A stretch of DNA of 64,000 bases from an uncultured Polaribacter sp. (GCF_947497695.1 NZ_CANMHM010000002.1:1-64000); one strand, 5' to 3'. Shown: positions 37,725-47,285, counted from the stretch's first letter. The notes: generated from the sequence alone by a model not told the origin. A program made the numbers and translations.

Positions 37725-40559
37725 TTAGTTAATAAACTGAAATTCTGGCGACATTAAAACAGCCCAAAATACATCTTGTAATTGTTCTTGTTTTGGGTTC
37801 TTTCCTAAAACATTCAGCATCATTGTTTTTTCTTCACTTGACGGTTCTCTATTAAATGCTTTTTGATATAAATTTTTTACAATAACACGACTATCCTCTC
37901 CATAATTTTTTAACCACGATTGTGCTCCTTCTTCTAAGATTCCATTAAAAAATTCACCGTTTGTGAGTTCTAAAGCTTGCAATAAGGTCGCTTGGTCTTC
38001 TCTTGATGTGGTTACAATTTCTCTACTAGGCCTTCCTAAAGCTTTCATAAACGGATGTTGTTTTACCAAACTAGCACGTGCAAATTTTTCGCTGTGTGGT
38101 TTAAACGTAAAATCAAGTAGTTGCCCCCAATTCTTAAAATTTCCGGTACTATAATTCCTAACTTTTTTCCATGAACTATCATCATACGCAACCGCAACCC
38201 AATCGCCTTCTGGTAATTCACGGGAACTCACCCAAGATTTATCGGATTTTAAAAGTATACTTTTTCCATTTTCATAGTTTAACTTTAAAGCAAATAGTAT
38301 ACCAGCAGGGTTTGCAATGGCACCATTATTTTCGCCTATGATTGCTATAGTATTTTTACCCGATTTTAGATACCTTGTTACATCTATTTTATCAACGACT
38401 TTCCAATTTTTATTTTGTAATATCTTTTTTCCATTAAGATAAAGTACATAAGAATTATCAACCGAAATTAAAACCTCTCCTTTTTTAATAATTTCTTTTG
38501 AAACATTAAACGATTTTCTAAAATACCTTTTACCAGGTTCAGGTAGCACTACTCTTCCCAACTCTTCTTCTAGGTGCCATATACGTATAGCTTTAATATC
38601 ATCTCCGTTAGGATTAAATGCCACTTGCGGGTATAAAGGCGCAATAATTTGACTTACAGCATCCGAAAATTGTTCAGCACTTAATCGACGCGTTACAGGA
38701 CCTTTAAAGACATACTTTGCTTTTAAGTTTTCCTCTTTTTTATAATTGACCATAGGCAATTGATAAACTTTAGATGTCATGATGCTCTTAATTAAATGCT
38801 TTAAATTTGAACCAGAATCTATAAAATCTGCTGATAACCAATCTAATACCAATGCGTTCCATGGCGCATTATCCATTTCATCTAAAGGTTCGACAATACC
38901 ACGCCCCATTAATCGATCCCAAAACCTATTCGCAATGGTTCGGTAGAGTCTCCCATTATCTCTCTGCACCATCACTTCCGATAGCTTTAACAATCTATCC
39001 TTAACGGTTTCTCCCTCAACACTCCCTAATTCTGGATATAAAAAATTAGGTTTCGCCATTTTACCTATGGGCTTATCACAGCGATTCAATTCCAATATGG
39101 AATCAGAAAATATAGTTGCAAATCCATAAGCTTGATCTAAGGTTAAATTACTAATAAAACTGTTATGGCACGACGCACATTTTACATTAACACCCATTAA
39201 AGATTGCCCAATGTTTTGAGCTGCTTGCATCTCGGTTCTTTGACTAGCATTAACAACACCCCGCCATTTCACACCCTTTATAAAACCTTCTGAACCTCTT
39301 ACGGGATTTACCAATTCAGTTACTATTTGGTCATAAGATTTATTTTTCATTAGCGAATTATACAGCCAATGTGTAATCTGTTTTTTTCCACCTACGCTGT
39401 AGTAATCATTTCGTAGCAAATCATTCCAAAAACTCAACCAATGTTGCGTGTAATTTTGATTATCATTTAGTAAATCATCAACTAACGCTTCTCTTTTGTT
39501 TGGATTATTATCATTTATAAAATTTTTAACTACGCTTGGTTCTGGTAATAACCCAACAGCATCCATGTAGGCACGTCTTATAAAAACTCTATCGTTAATA
39601 ACTTCTTGCCAATCCAGGTTATTTTTATCAAAATAAATAGCTATTAATTTATCTATAGGATGTGTAATGTCTTCAACCTTTGGCAATTCTGGCTTCACTA
39701 GGGCTAATGCTGCTTCTGGAAAAACTTTCACCGCTTTATCAGACCAATGTGCGCCTTCTTTAACCCATAGTTTTACAAGCGCTATCTCATCTGTAGTTAA
39801 TAGTTTACCTTTTGTAGGCATTACCTTTTTATCATTAGCCGGAAGTATAATACGCTTGTAAATTTCACTTTCTTCAGGCTTACCTGGTACAACTGCCAGT
39901 CCACTTTTGCCTCCTTTAAAAACACCTCGTTTAGTTTCAAGCACTAACTCGCCTTTTTGCTTGTTTTCACTATGACATTGGTAACATTTATGAGCAAAAA
40001 GACCCCTTACTTCTAAGTTTAATTTATCTTTTTGTAATTCTGATAAAGAATCTGCTCCTTTAAGTTCAGATAGTAATGCTCCCGATTCTTTATTGCTATA
40101 TCCCTCTTTACTACCCGGAAAAACGGATGTTAAATAATCTTCGCCATGAGTTAGGTTGGCACCTAAATGTCCTGCTATGATAAGTAAAACTACTGTTGCA
40201 AAGAGCATAAACCGATATGCTTTTAAATTTACAATGGTTTTTTTTAGACTATTTTTTAAAATTATGGCTGTAACTATTGCTAATACTGCTGTTGCTATAC
40301 CTGTGTATTGATGATTATCTACTAAATCGCCAGTATACGCTTCTTGAGTTTTTAAGAACCAACCAAAGAGTGCTGAAAATACTGCAAATCCTGTACCTAT
40401 ATAAATCATCCAATTAATACCTTCTCTAAGTCCTTTTCGTTTACCTCCTATAGTTAATATCTCTAATAATAATGCAACTACCAAAAGACCTATTGGAAAG
40501 TGTACCAATAGTGGATGTAAGCGTCCTAAAAATTGTAGTACCCAATTTGAAGTATCCAT
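37725..40559 (-). CDS. Membrane c-type cytochrome-like DUF1549/DUF1553 protein with sugar-binding-like insert
   Basis: 944 aa. The N-terminus has four TM helices (about 12-36, 48-68, 84-102, 115-133). A planctomycete-type cytochrome c domain (PSCyt1) follows with haem motif CYQCH (192-196). DUF1549 (about 300-490) carries a second CASCH motif (461-465). DUF1553 (about 535-935) contains LYRTIANRFWDRLMGRGIV. Inserted at about 675-810 is a galactose-binding-like sandwich (DNSYVLYLNGKKI, IDVTRYLKSGKNTIAI) that closely resembles the N-domain of the GH78 enzyme at 22.6-26.2 kb. The family is linked to polysaccharide breakdown in Planctomycetes but its chemistry is not known; periplasmic sugar oxidation is a plausible inference. 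It heads an operon with DUF1501 and the propeller, driven by a PUL composite promoter. Confidence 0.9.
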   Translation of the reverse strand: MDTSNWVLQFLGRLHPLLVHFPIGLLVVALLLEILTIGGKRKGLREGINWMIYIGTGFAVFSALFGWFLKTQEAYTGDLVDNHQYTGIATAVLAIVTAIILKNSLKKTIVNLKAYRFMLFATVVLLIIAGHLGANLTHGEDYLTSVFPGSKEGYSNKESGALLSELKGADSLSELQKDKLNLEVRGLFAHKCYQCHSENKQKGELVLETKRGVFKGGKSGLAVVPGKPEESEIYKRIILPANDKKVMPTKGKLLTTDEIALVKLWVKEGAHWSDKAVKVFPEAALALVKPELPKVEDITHPIDKLIAIYFDKNNLDWQEVINDRVFIRRAYMDAVGLLPEPSVVKNFINDNNPNKREALVDDLLNDNQNYTQHWLSFWNDLLRNDYYSVGGKKQITHWLYNSLMKNKSYDQIVTELVNPVRGSEGFIKGVKWRGVVNASQRTEMQAAQNIGQSLMGVNVKCASCHNSFISNLTLDQAYGFATIFSDSILELNRCDKPIGKMAKPNFLYPELGSVEGETVKDRLLKLSEVMVQRDNGRLYRTIANRFWDRLMGRGIVEPLDEMDNAPWNALVLDWLSADFIDSGSNLKHLIKSIMTSKVYQLPMVNYKKEENLKAKYVFKGPVTRRLSAEQFSDAVSQIIAPLYPQVAFNPNGDDIKAIRIWHLEEELGRVVLPEPGKRYFRKSFNVSKEIIKKGEVLISVDNSYVLYLNGKKILQNKNWKVVDKIDVTRYLKSGKNTIAIIGENNGAIANPAGILFALKLNYENGKSILLKSDKSWVSSRELPEGDWVAVAYDDSSWKKVRNYSTGNFKNWGQLLDFTFKPHSEKFARASLVKQHPFMKALGRPSREIVTTSREDQATLLQALELTNGEFFNGILEEGAQSWLKNYGEDSRVIVKNLYQKAFNREPSSEEKTMMLNVLGKNPKQEQLQDVFWAVLMSPEFQFIN

Positions 40560-40583
40560 AAATTATTTAAATAAAATTATTTT

Positions 40584-40628
40584 TAAAATTATTTTTTATT
40601 TTGCTTTTTATTATCCTGTAGTATCAGG
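40584..40628 (-). promoter_or_regulatory. PUL composite promoter, cytochrome/DUF1501/propeller operon
   Basis: On the minus strand: CTGATACTACAGGATA (40627-40612), 20 nt, then TAATTTTA (40591-40584). The same architecture and spacing as the susCD promoter places this operon in the PUL regulon, although it lies 14 kb away, beyond the efflux block. Confidence 0.72.
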
Positions 40629-40636
40629 TTTAACTT

Positions 40637-41689
40637 CTATATAGAATTTCCTATTCCTACCAAAACAACAGATGATATAATCACTATAATTCCTGATGTT
40701 ATTGTCCATTTAGTTTTTTTAGCAACACCATGCCATTCCTTACGGTATACACCCCAAAGGTTTGCTGTTAAAATAATGGTAGACATGTGTAAAATCCATG
40801 AACTTGCGCCATTGCCTAATTTACTTTCTCCCATACCATAAAAGAAGAATTGTAAAAACCAGATGGTTCCTGCTAAAGCTGAAAACAATAAGTTTTTACT
40901 TATAGGAGTATTTGTATTTGTGAAGTCTTTATATGATTTATTTTTGATACTCAATACCGTTGTCCAAACCAAATTGGTAGCTAAACCTCCCCAAAGAATC
41001 ACCACAAAAGTGACGTTATTGGCAAATAAATGGTCGTATCCTGCTGCCACAGCAGCATCTGCAAGCGGTTTTCCTCCTTCAATACCAAAACTAAAGAAAG
41101 AACTTAATATTCCTGAAATTACTGCCACTATTAATCCCTTTATCAAATTGAATTCAGAAACAGATTTCTTTTTTTCTTCTTCTGACAATTCTTTTTCTTT
41201 CAACATTCCTGCTCTACCACAAATAGCAATTCCTAAAAGACACACAAAAACTCCAAATAGTACAAGTTGTCCACCTGAATTAGAAATCATATCTGTAAAA
41301 GAAGTTTTACCTTCTTCTGGATTAAAATTGTAGTAAATGGAAGGTACAATTGCGCCAAAAGCAGCACAAAAACCTAAGACAACAGAGTTGCCCAAAGACA
41401 TCCCCAAATAACGAACTCCTAAACCATAAGACAAACCTCCAACGCCCCAAAGTAAGCCCATTAAAAAGGTAAAACCTAAAATTGCAGAGGAACTATTTGC
41501 TATAATATCTACAAAACCAGGCACTGTCAAATAAGCAGCAATTGGGGGCACAATTAACCAAGACATTACACCTCCTACCATCCAATAGGTTTCCCATGAC
41601 CATCCTTTTACTTTGTTGTATGGCATATAAAAACTACCTGCAGCTACACCTCCTAATGAGTGAAATAATACGCCTAAAATTGCTTGCAT
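40637..41689 (-). CDS. rhaT: L-rhamnose/proton symporter RhaT
   Basis: 350 aa, close to the length of E. coli RhaT (344 aa), with about ten TM helices. It starts MQAILGVLFHSLGGVAAGSFYMPYNKVKGWSWETYWM, which is highly characteristic of RhaT, and includes RYLGMSLGNSVVLGFCAAFGAIVP and LSSFFSFGIEGGKPLADAA. It imports L-rhamnose across the inner membrane with protons. It is transcribed from its own PUL composite promoter just upstream (41720-41764), so uptake of the monosaccharide is co-regulated with its release. The cytochrome operon promoter begins only 9 bp after its stop. No rhamnose isomerase, kinase or aldolase of the classical pathway lies in the window. Confidence 0.95.
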   Translation of the reverse strand: MQAILGVLFHSLGGVAAGSFYMPYNKVKGWSWETYWMVGGVMSWLIVPPIAAYLTVPGFVDIIANSSSAILGFTFLMGLLWGVGGLSYGLGVRYLGMSLGNSVVLGFCAAFGAIVPSIYYNFNPEEGKTSFTDMISNSGGQLVLFGVFVCLLGIAICGRAGMLKEKELSEEEKKKSVSEFNLIKGLIVAVISGILSSFFSFGIEGGKPLADAAVAAGYDHLFANNVTFVVILWGGLATNLVWTTVLSIKNKSYKDFTNTNTPISKNLLFSALAGTIWFLQFFFYGMGESKLGNGASSWILHMSTIILTANLWGVYRKEWHGVAKKTKWTITSGIIVIISSVVLVGIGNSI

Positions 41690-41719
41690 AATTTTATCTT
41701 TTATAGTTTAATAAAAATC

Positions 41720-41764
41720 TAAAACTAAAATAAGTATCAATAAATATTATCCTGTAGTATCTGA
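41720..41764 (-). promoter_or_regulatory. PUL composite promoter, rhaT
   Basis: On the minus strand: CAGATACTACAGGATA (41763-41748), 20 nt, then TAGTTTTA (41727-41720). The two CAG units are 9 bp apart here. The remainder of the gap (41765-41911) shows no gene or clear terminator. Confidence 0.72.
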
Positions 41765-41911
41765 GTATTTAATCATAAACTCTTACTGTAAAATGAATAA
41801 CTCTAATTTCCAACGATTTTATTTTTTAAAAAACATTCAATATTTCAATAAAAAAACTAAAACCTTATGAAACCTCAATTAAAAATACTAATATGCTTTC
41901 CTGATTATTTT

Positions 41912-43138
41912 TTATTTTATAGGGTTTTTGTACCAAATTACTCCTAAACCTTTGCTGTCTATACCATAATTCTCCTCACAAGTAAGCACATCCAGATCAC
42001 CATCACCATCTAAATCTACCAATTCAATCTTATCATATTTTATGCCTAATGGTCCACTAATTGTATGCCATTGCCAATCAGAATCTATTGGTATATTTTT
42101 ATACGACAACCAATAAATTCCTTCCTTTTCGCCTTTTGCTTTTTCAAATGAATGAACAAGGTCTGGTTTTCCATCATCATCAATATCTCCAACAACAACT
42201 GACTTTGGTTTGCTTGCAAATTCAGGAATTGCAATTGGAAAACTTTTCCAACGTAATCCGCTTTTATCCAAACGTTTTAAGAACCAAATTTTTCGAGTAG
42301 TAGCTTCTGTTACAATCACATCCTCTAAACCATCCCCATCCAAATCTTTCAAATCCATAAACATTACCTCTAAACCTTGGCATCCAATAAAATGATTCTT
42401 CCATTCTTTTTTTTGCTTCCTAAGTTTTCCAGGGTTTTCTAACCAACGAACACCTTGAGTTGTCCCAGATTTACGGTCAGAAACAACTATATCTAAATCA
42501 CCATCATTATCCATATCACTAGTAAACATTGACATCACCCAAGTTGCAGAACTTATTGAAAACCATTTCCATTTTGATAGCTCTCTTGCATTTTTGGGGG
42601 ATTGAAACCACCCTATTTTTGCGTTCTTATTTTTAGATGCAACTACTAAATCAATTCCATTTTTCCCATCAACTTGCATAGGAACACAGTACATCCATTG
42701 TTTGTTAAGCCTTGAAATTGTGAGCACTTGAGATTTCCATTTTTCAGCTTTGAGGTATTCATTAGGATTAGAAGGGGCCCAATTAATGTATATTTTTTTA
42801 TTATTTCCTTCTGTGCTACTTACCACATCCATAGCACCATCATTATCTAAATCTACAAAGACTGCATCTTCAACATTTGGTGTTTTGCCAACAATAACTG
42901 AAGGCCATTTTTGACGAACTAAGTTGAAACCAGGATGTATATAAACTTTAGTATAACCTCCTTCTTCCCAACCAGTAGTAATATCGGATAAACCATCGTT
43001 ATTTACATCAGCAATTCTAACCCCATCTGCACCACTAAAAGTTGCATCAATTGTATGTCTTTTCCAAATAGTACATTGACTAGAAAGTGAGAAAACAACA
43101 CATAGATGGAAAAGAAAACAAACAATTACTTTTTTCAT
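41912..43138 (-). CDS. Secreted FG-GAP/VCBS-repeat beta-propeller protein
   Basis: 408 aa with a signal peptide (ending SLSSQ, about residue 21). At least six FG-GAP/VCBS-type repeats carry calcium-binding DxDxDG-like loops: ADVNNDGLSD, VDLDNDGAMD, SDMDNDGDLD, KDLDGDGLED, GDIDDDGKPD and VDLDGDGDLD. These build an integrin-like propeller. Such proteins occur near DUF1501/cytochrome genes and in PULs, with a proposed binding role, but no enzyme function is known. The gene lies 11 bp after the GH2 gene and is therefore its operon partner, presumably under the XylR-type regulator. No T9SS tail is seen. Confidence 0.85.
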   Translation of the reverse strand: MKKVIVCFLFHLCVVFSLSSQCTIWKRHTIDATFSGADGVRIADVNNDGLSDITTGWEEGGYTKVYIHPGFNLVRQKWPSVIVGKTPNVEDAVFVDLDNDGAMDVVSSTEGNNKKIYINWAPSNPNEYLKAEKWKSQVLTISRLNKQWMYCVPMQVDGKNGIDLVVASKNKNAKIGWFQSPKNARELSKWKWFSISSATWVMSMFTSDMDNDGDLDIVVSDRKSGTTQGVRWLENPGKLRKQKKEWKNHFIGCQGLEVMFMDLKDLDGDGLEDVIVTEATTRKIWFLKRLDKSGLRWKSFPIAIPEFASKPKSVVVGDIDDDGKPDLVHSFEKAKGEKEGIYWLSYKNIPIDSDWQWHTISGPLGIKYDKIELVDLDGDGDLDVLTCEENYGIDSKGLGVIWYKNPIK

Positions 43139-43149
43139 TTAACATATAC

Positions 43150-45993
43150 TTATTCAACCTCTAAATTTACACGCTTTAGCTTTTTTACATTTTTATTCCA
43201 ATTCAAAAACATAGAAACTGTACCTGTAACTTGTTTATCGATAAGGACAGGTTGTGCATCTGGACCAAATACTTTAGCTGGCTTCCATTTAGAACCCACA
43301 GCAGATATCACATCGAAAAAGAAAAAGCCTTCTTGCTTTGGATAATGCCATGTTGCTTTTTTAGGATTAAACCCATTAATTGGGTTAAGTACACCTAAAG
43401 TAACATCTGTATTGTTTTTAAAACCTACATTTAAATGATTATCTAAATAGAATACAGCCCAATTCCAAGGAGCAAAAAAGCCTTCAAACTCTGGACCATT
43501 ATAAATCTGACCTGGTTTATTTATTTTTTTATCTATAGCATAAACGTCTAGAAGACCTCCTTCAGTTCGGTTATTATAAATTCTCCAAGGTCCTTCACCT
43601 AACCATCTTTTTCTTTTTACATCTTTGGTGGCAACTTCAATACCTATACCTGAGTAATGATATTTACCTGATTTTAGCGTATAAGCATAGTCTAAAGTAA
43701 TTTCTCCGTTTGGTTTTAAAAGCCATTTTATATAATCAAATCCTTTGGTGTTTTTAGATTCTATACTGAAAATATCTCCTTTTTTACTTACAATGGCTTT
43801 TGCTGTTTTTGTAGTTTGATTTGAAAGTTTCTCATCATCTGCTTTAAAAGTTAAAAACGGAAAATTAGCCAAACTGGTTACTTTCCCTTTATCTAAAACG
43901 GAAGTTAGTATGCCACTATTTCCATCAAAATGTAGTGTTATTTTTCCTCGTATAAATTTAAAACTATCCGTTGAATCTTGAGTAAAAGGAATTTTTGACG
44001 ATGCTCTAAACGTGTTTTTTGGTTCAGTAATGGGTAATCGTTTATCATACACTAATCGACCTTGATTATCATAAACTTCAATAAAAAGTGCATCGTTTTT
44101 AATATATGATTTTGGTAAATCAACAATCAATTTTCCTTTCTCACCTGCTTTGATATTTTCTACAGTTACTAAACCTGAAGCAACAGTTCGATGGCTATTT
44201 GAGGATGCATCTGGATTTGCAAAATCCACCAATTTCCAATTAATTTCACATTGGTTCAAGTTTACAAAAGAGAACTTATTATGGATATTCAAACTCCCTT
44301 TAAAATCTTCATCTATTTTATTATTTGAAATAACAACAGGTGACCAAATTTCTCTTACTGCATCAGAGCTTCCTTTTTTCTCACCACTTGGTCCCACTAT
44401 ACCATCTGGTGCTTTGTTACCTTGATTATCTACTGTATAGCCCATATCATTTCGCATCATTCCTTCATCAAACAAAGCCCAAATGGTCATACCACCTCCA
44501 ACTTTCGATTTTTCAAACATATCCCAATAGGTTTTTAAATTGGCAGCACCTCCACCATCATAAAGTGCATGCAATACTTCATTTGGTAAGTATATATGAT
44601 TCTTTTCAAACAAATTTTTCTTGGCAGTAGCATAATCTGGATAATAAGTGGTGTTTACAATATCCCAATCTGGACTATAATTTGCGAAAATATCGTTTGA
44701 TTTGGCTTCATTTTTTAGAGGTCTTCTCTTTTGAATGTCCCATTTGGCAAATAAAGGGTCAAACTCTGGTGTATGCGCAATATGATTTCCATTTCCCCAT
44801 AATATGATTGATGGATGATTGACATCACGCACTACTAATTCTTTTAATATTTTGGGACCAACTTCTTTATCTAATGGTCGCCACCAACCAGATAATTCAC
44901 TTAAAACTAACAATCCTTTTGAATCACATAAATCATAAAAATAAGAATCGGCAGGATAGCAAGAAGAACGAACAAAGTTAAAATTCATATTCTTCATAAT
45001 TTCTAGGTTTTCTTCCATATCTGTTTTAGAAAGTGTTCTTCCTGTTTCAGGGCGAAAACTATGCATACTTGCACCTTTTAACAAAATACGCTTTCCATTT
45101 AAATAAAATCCATCATGGTCACGAACTTCAAAAGTTCTAAATCCGAACCTTTGTTTATAGGTATGTAAGACTCTATTTTTTCCTATTAATTCAATTTTAA
45201 CAGAATACAAATTTGGGAATTCATGCGACCATAATTCAATATTATTAAATTGAGAAGTTAACAGTGTAAATTCTCCAGAACCTACTTTTGTTTTAAATGA
45301 TTTACCAATTTTATTTTGTTTGGCATCATATAGCTGTAATTTTATACTTTGATTTTTATTAGCATCATTTGTAAAAACTTGCATATTAAATGCTCCTGAC
45401 ATTTGAGCGTCTATAGCCACACGTTCTATAAATTGCTTAGACACTTCTTGGATAAAAACTGGTCGAAAAATTCCGCTAAACAACCAATAATCTGCAAAAC
45501 GTTCAGCTGCATTTATAGATGCATTACTAGAATCGTGATTTACATTCACTTCCAATAAATTACTTCCGTTTTGTAATTGATTGGTAATTTCAAATTTAAA
45601 TTCGGTATGCCCACCTTGATGAAAACCAACTTCTTTTCCATTTAATTTTACCTTTGTATCGGTCATAGAACCTTGAAAAGTGATAAAATATCTTTTATTT
45701 GATACTTTCTTAAAATCAAAAGTATGACGATAATCTGCAATTCCAGACAAACGATCTTCCACCTTGTCCATACCATATAGGTAATACCCAAAACCTTCCA
45801 TCTCCCAATTTGATGGCACAGGAATAGTAGTCCAAAAACCACTATTTCGTCCTTTATCTATTTTAAAATCCCAATTAACAGCAGTAGCTGCATCTTTTCC
45901 TGAAAGATATACTTTGCGTTGTGCATTTATATTTAATGAAAGTAAAATTATAACTGAAAACAACACTAGTTTAAATGATATATTTTTATCCAT
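43150..45993 (-). CDS. GH2-family glycosidase with altered acid/base site
   Basis: 947 aa with a signal peptide (ending NINAQ, about 25). Domains are in GH2 order: sugar-binding jelly roll (about 40-185), Ig-like (about 190-290), TIM barrel (about 295-560, opening KGASMHSFRPETGRT), and C-terminal sandwiches including a late domain (ERWLGEGPWRIYNNRTEGG-like text near 800). The barrel segment normally reading WSLGNE is HPSIILWGNGNH here, so the acid/base Glu is replaced by His404. Glu472 (YLPNEVLHAL) is a candidate nucleophile. It may be a GH2 subgroup with other chemistry, or a poor catalyst. It is divergent from the AraC regulator and shares its likely operator with the SDR operon. The FG-GAP gene follows after 11 bp. 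Confidence 0.85.
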   Translation of the reverse strand: MDKNISFKLVLFSVIILLSLNINAQRKVYLSGKDAATAVNWDFKIDKGRNSGFWTTIPVPSNWEMEGFGYYLYGMDKVEDRLSGIADYRHTFDFKKVSNKRYFITFQGSMTDTKVKLNGKEVGFHQGGHTEFKFEITNQLQNGSNLLEVNVNHDSSNASINAAERFADYWLFSGIFRPVFIQEVSKQFIERVAIDAQMSGAFNMQVFTNDANKNQSIKLQLYDAKQNKIGKSFKTKVGSGEFTLLTSQFNNIELWSHEFPNLYSVKIELIGKNRVLHTYKQRFGFRTFEVRDHDGFYLNGKRILLKGASMHSFRPETGRTLSKTDMEENLEIMKNMNFNFVRSSCYPADSYFYDLCDSKGLLVLSELSGWWRPLDKEVGPKILKELVVRDVNHPSIILWGNGNHIAHTPEFDPLFAKWDIQKRRPLKNEAKSNDIFANYSPDWDIVNTTYYPDYATAKKNLFEKNHIYLPNEVLHALYDGGGAANLKTYWDMFEKSKVGGGMTIWALFDEGMMRNDMGYTVDNQGNKAPDGIVGPSGEKKGSSDAVREIWSPVVISNNKIDEDFKGSLNIHNKFSFVNLNQCEINWKLVDFANPDASSNSHRTVASGLVTVENIKAGEKGKLIVDLPKSYIKNDALFIEVYDNQGRLVYDKRLPITEPKNTFRASSKIPFTQDSTDSFKFIRGKITLHFDGNSGILTSVLDKGKVTSLANFPFLTFKADDEKLSNQTTKTAKAIVSKKGDIFSIESKNTKGFDYIKWLLKPNGEITLDYAYTLKSGKYHYSGIGIEVATKDVKRKRWLGEGPWRIYNNRTEGGLLDVYAIDKKINKPGQIYNGPEFEGFFAPWNWAVFYLDNHLNVGFKNNTDVTLGVLNPINGFNPKKATWHYPKQEGFFFFDVISAVGSKWKPAKVFGPDAQPVLIDKQVTGTVSMFLNWNKNVKKLKRVNLEVE

Positions 45994-46040
45994 ATCCTTT
46001 ATTTACTTATTCTATTTAAGTTTTTTTATTAATTAAAATA

Positions 46041-46106
46041 CAATATTAATCTATACAATAGTTTTAATAGAACCTATTTAATATATTTTATCGCCATTAT
46101 GTGCAA
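46041..46106 (-). promoter_or_regulatory. GH2 operon promoter with TTGCACATAATGGC operator
   Basis: On the minus strand TTGCACATAATGGC (46106-46093) is followed, 44 nt later, by TAATATTG (46048-46041), one mismatch from TAnnTTTG. The same 14-mer (one base different) at almost the same distance precedes the SDR operon. The gap also holds an imperfect palindrome, AATAG-AAC-CTATT (46066-46078). Confidence 0.58.
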
Positions 46107-46145
46107 CTTTAAACCTATTTTTGTTTCTAATTTTATTAAAACTAG

Positions 46146-47285
46146 ATGAAAAAAGTTTTTATTCAATTAGAATCAGGTCGTGGATATGGAAGAGATATAC
46201 TTAAAGGAATCTATAATTATAATAATCGATTTTCTGAATGGGAAATCATATTTGAACCTTCTTATTACCTAAAAACATCAAATAATAGTAACTTTATTCA
46301 TCTTATTTCTGAAATAAAACCAGATGGGTGCATAATTGAAAACTATGAAAATGCAAAAAAAGTTATTGATTTAAATATTCCACTGATACAAACAAGCTCT
46401 TTAAATTCAACACATCAAATTCCTTGTCTAAAAGGGAATTATGACGCTGATGGCAAAATGGCTTTTGAATATTTTTTATCAAAAGGATTTAAAAATTTAG
46501 CTTTTTTTGGTATTCATAAAGTGATATGGTCGGATGGAAGACTTGAAAGTTTACAAAAAAACGCGTTTTCAAAAAATATTAAAGTTCATAATTACACACC
46601 CAAGAAGAAAAGATCTATAAGTCATGACTTAAAGGAAATTATTTCTTGGTTAAAGTCATTGCCAAAACCCATTGGTATTTTTTGTTGTAATGATGATTTA
46701 GGCATCATACTAATTAATGCCTGTTCAATGGCAAAATTGAAAATACCTTATGAAATTGCGATCTTAGGTGTTGATAATGATGAATTATTATGCAGTGTGG
46801 TTCACCCAAAATTATCAAGTATTGCTAGAAATCATACAGTAGCAGCGTTTAATGCATGCGAAATTTTAAACAAAATGATGCTAGGTATCAACCCTGAAAA
46901 TCATATTATCCCTACTGAGCCAATTAATGTTATTGAACGTAGTTCTACTGACACCATTGCTAGCAATGATAAAGAAGTTATTAAAGCACTGCATTTTATT
47001 AGAAACAATACACAAGTAAATATAACAGTAAATGATGTTGTAAACTCAACAAATATTAGCAGAAGAAATTTATACACTCGTTTTAAAAAAACAACTAACA
47101 GGACAATTTTAGAGGACATTCAGTTTCAAAAAATCAAAAAATTTAAAGTGTTGTTAACCAATCAAAAACTATCTGTAAAAGAAATTGCATTTCAACTCGG
47201 TTTTGAGGACGTAAGTCATATAAGCAGATGGTTTTCTGCAATAGAAGGGACTACTCCTGTAAGATGGAGAAAAAATAATATGTGA
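46146..47285 (+). CDS. XylR-type AraC-family transcriptional regulator
   Basis: 379 aa. The N-terminal part (about 1-265) is a periplasmic-binding-protein-like sugar sensor of the XylR/LacI type: MKKVFIQLESGRGYGRDILKGI, then GNYDADGKMAFEYFLSKGFKNLAFFG and PIGIFCCNDDLGIILINAC, IAILGVDNDELLC. The C-terminal part (about 275-379) is a double helix-turn-helix AraC domain (VNDVVNSTNISRRNLYTRFK and SVKEIAFQLGFEDVSHISRWF). It should bind a monosaccharide in the cytoplasm and activate transcription. It is divergent from the GH2 operon. The repeated TTGCACAwAATGGC motif in front of the GH2 and SDR operons is the best candidate for its operator. The ligand is unknown; a product of rhamnoglycan breakdown is inferred. 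Confidence 0.93.
   Translation: MKKVFIQLESGRGYGRDILKGIYNYNNRFSEWEIIFEPSYYLKTSNNSNFIHLISEIKPDGCIIENYENAKKVIDLNIPLIQTSSLNSTHQIPCLKGNYDADGKMAFEYFLSKGFKNLAFFGIHKVIWSDGRLESLQKNAFSKNIKVHNYTPKKKRSISHDLKEIISWLKSLPKPIGIFCCNDDLGIILINACSMAKLKIPYEIAILGVDNDELLCSVVHPKLSSIARNHTVAAFNACEILNKMMLGINPENHIIPTEPINVIERSSTDTIASNDKEVIKALHFIRNNTQVNITVNDVVNSTNISRRNLYTRFKKTTNRTILEDIQFQKIKKFKVLLTNQKLSVKEIAFQLGFEDVSHISRWFSAIEGTTPVRWRKNNM

Noticed and set aside
40863..41333. 156-aa open frame on the + strand opposite rhaT
   Set aside because: It lies wholly within the clear RhaT gene, has no family features, and is a frame shadow of the hydrophobic codons.
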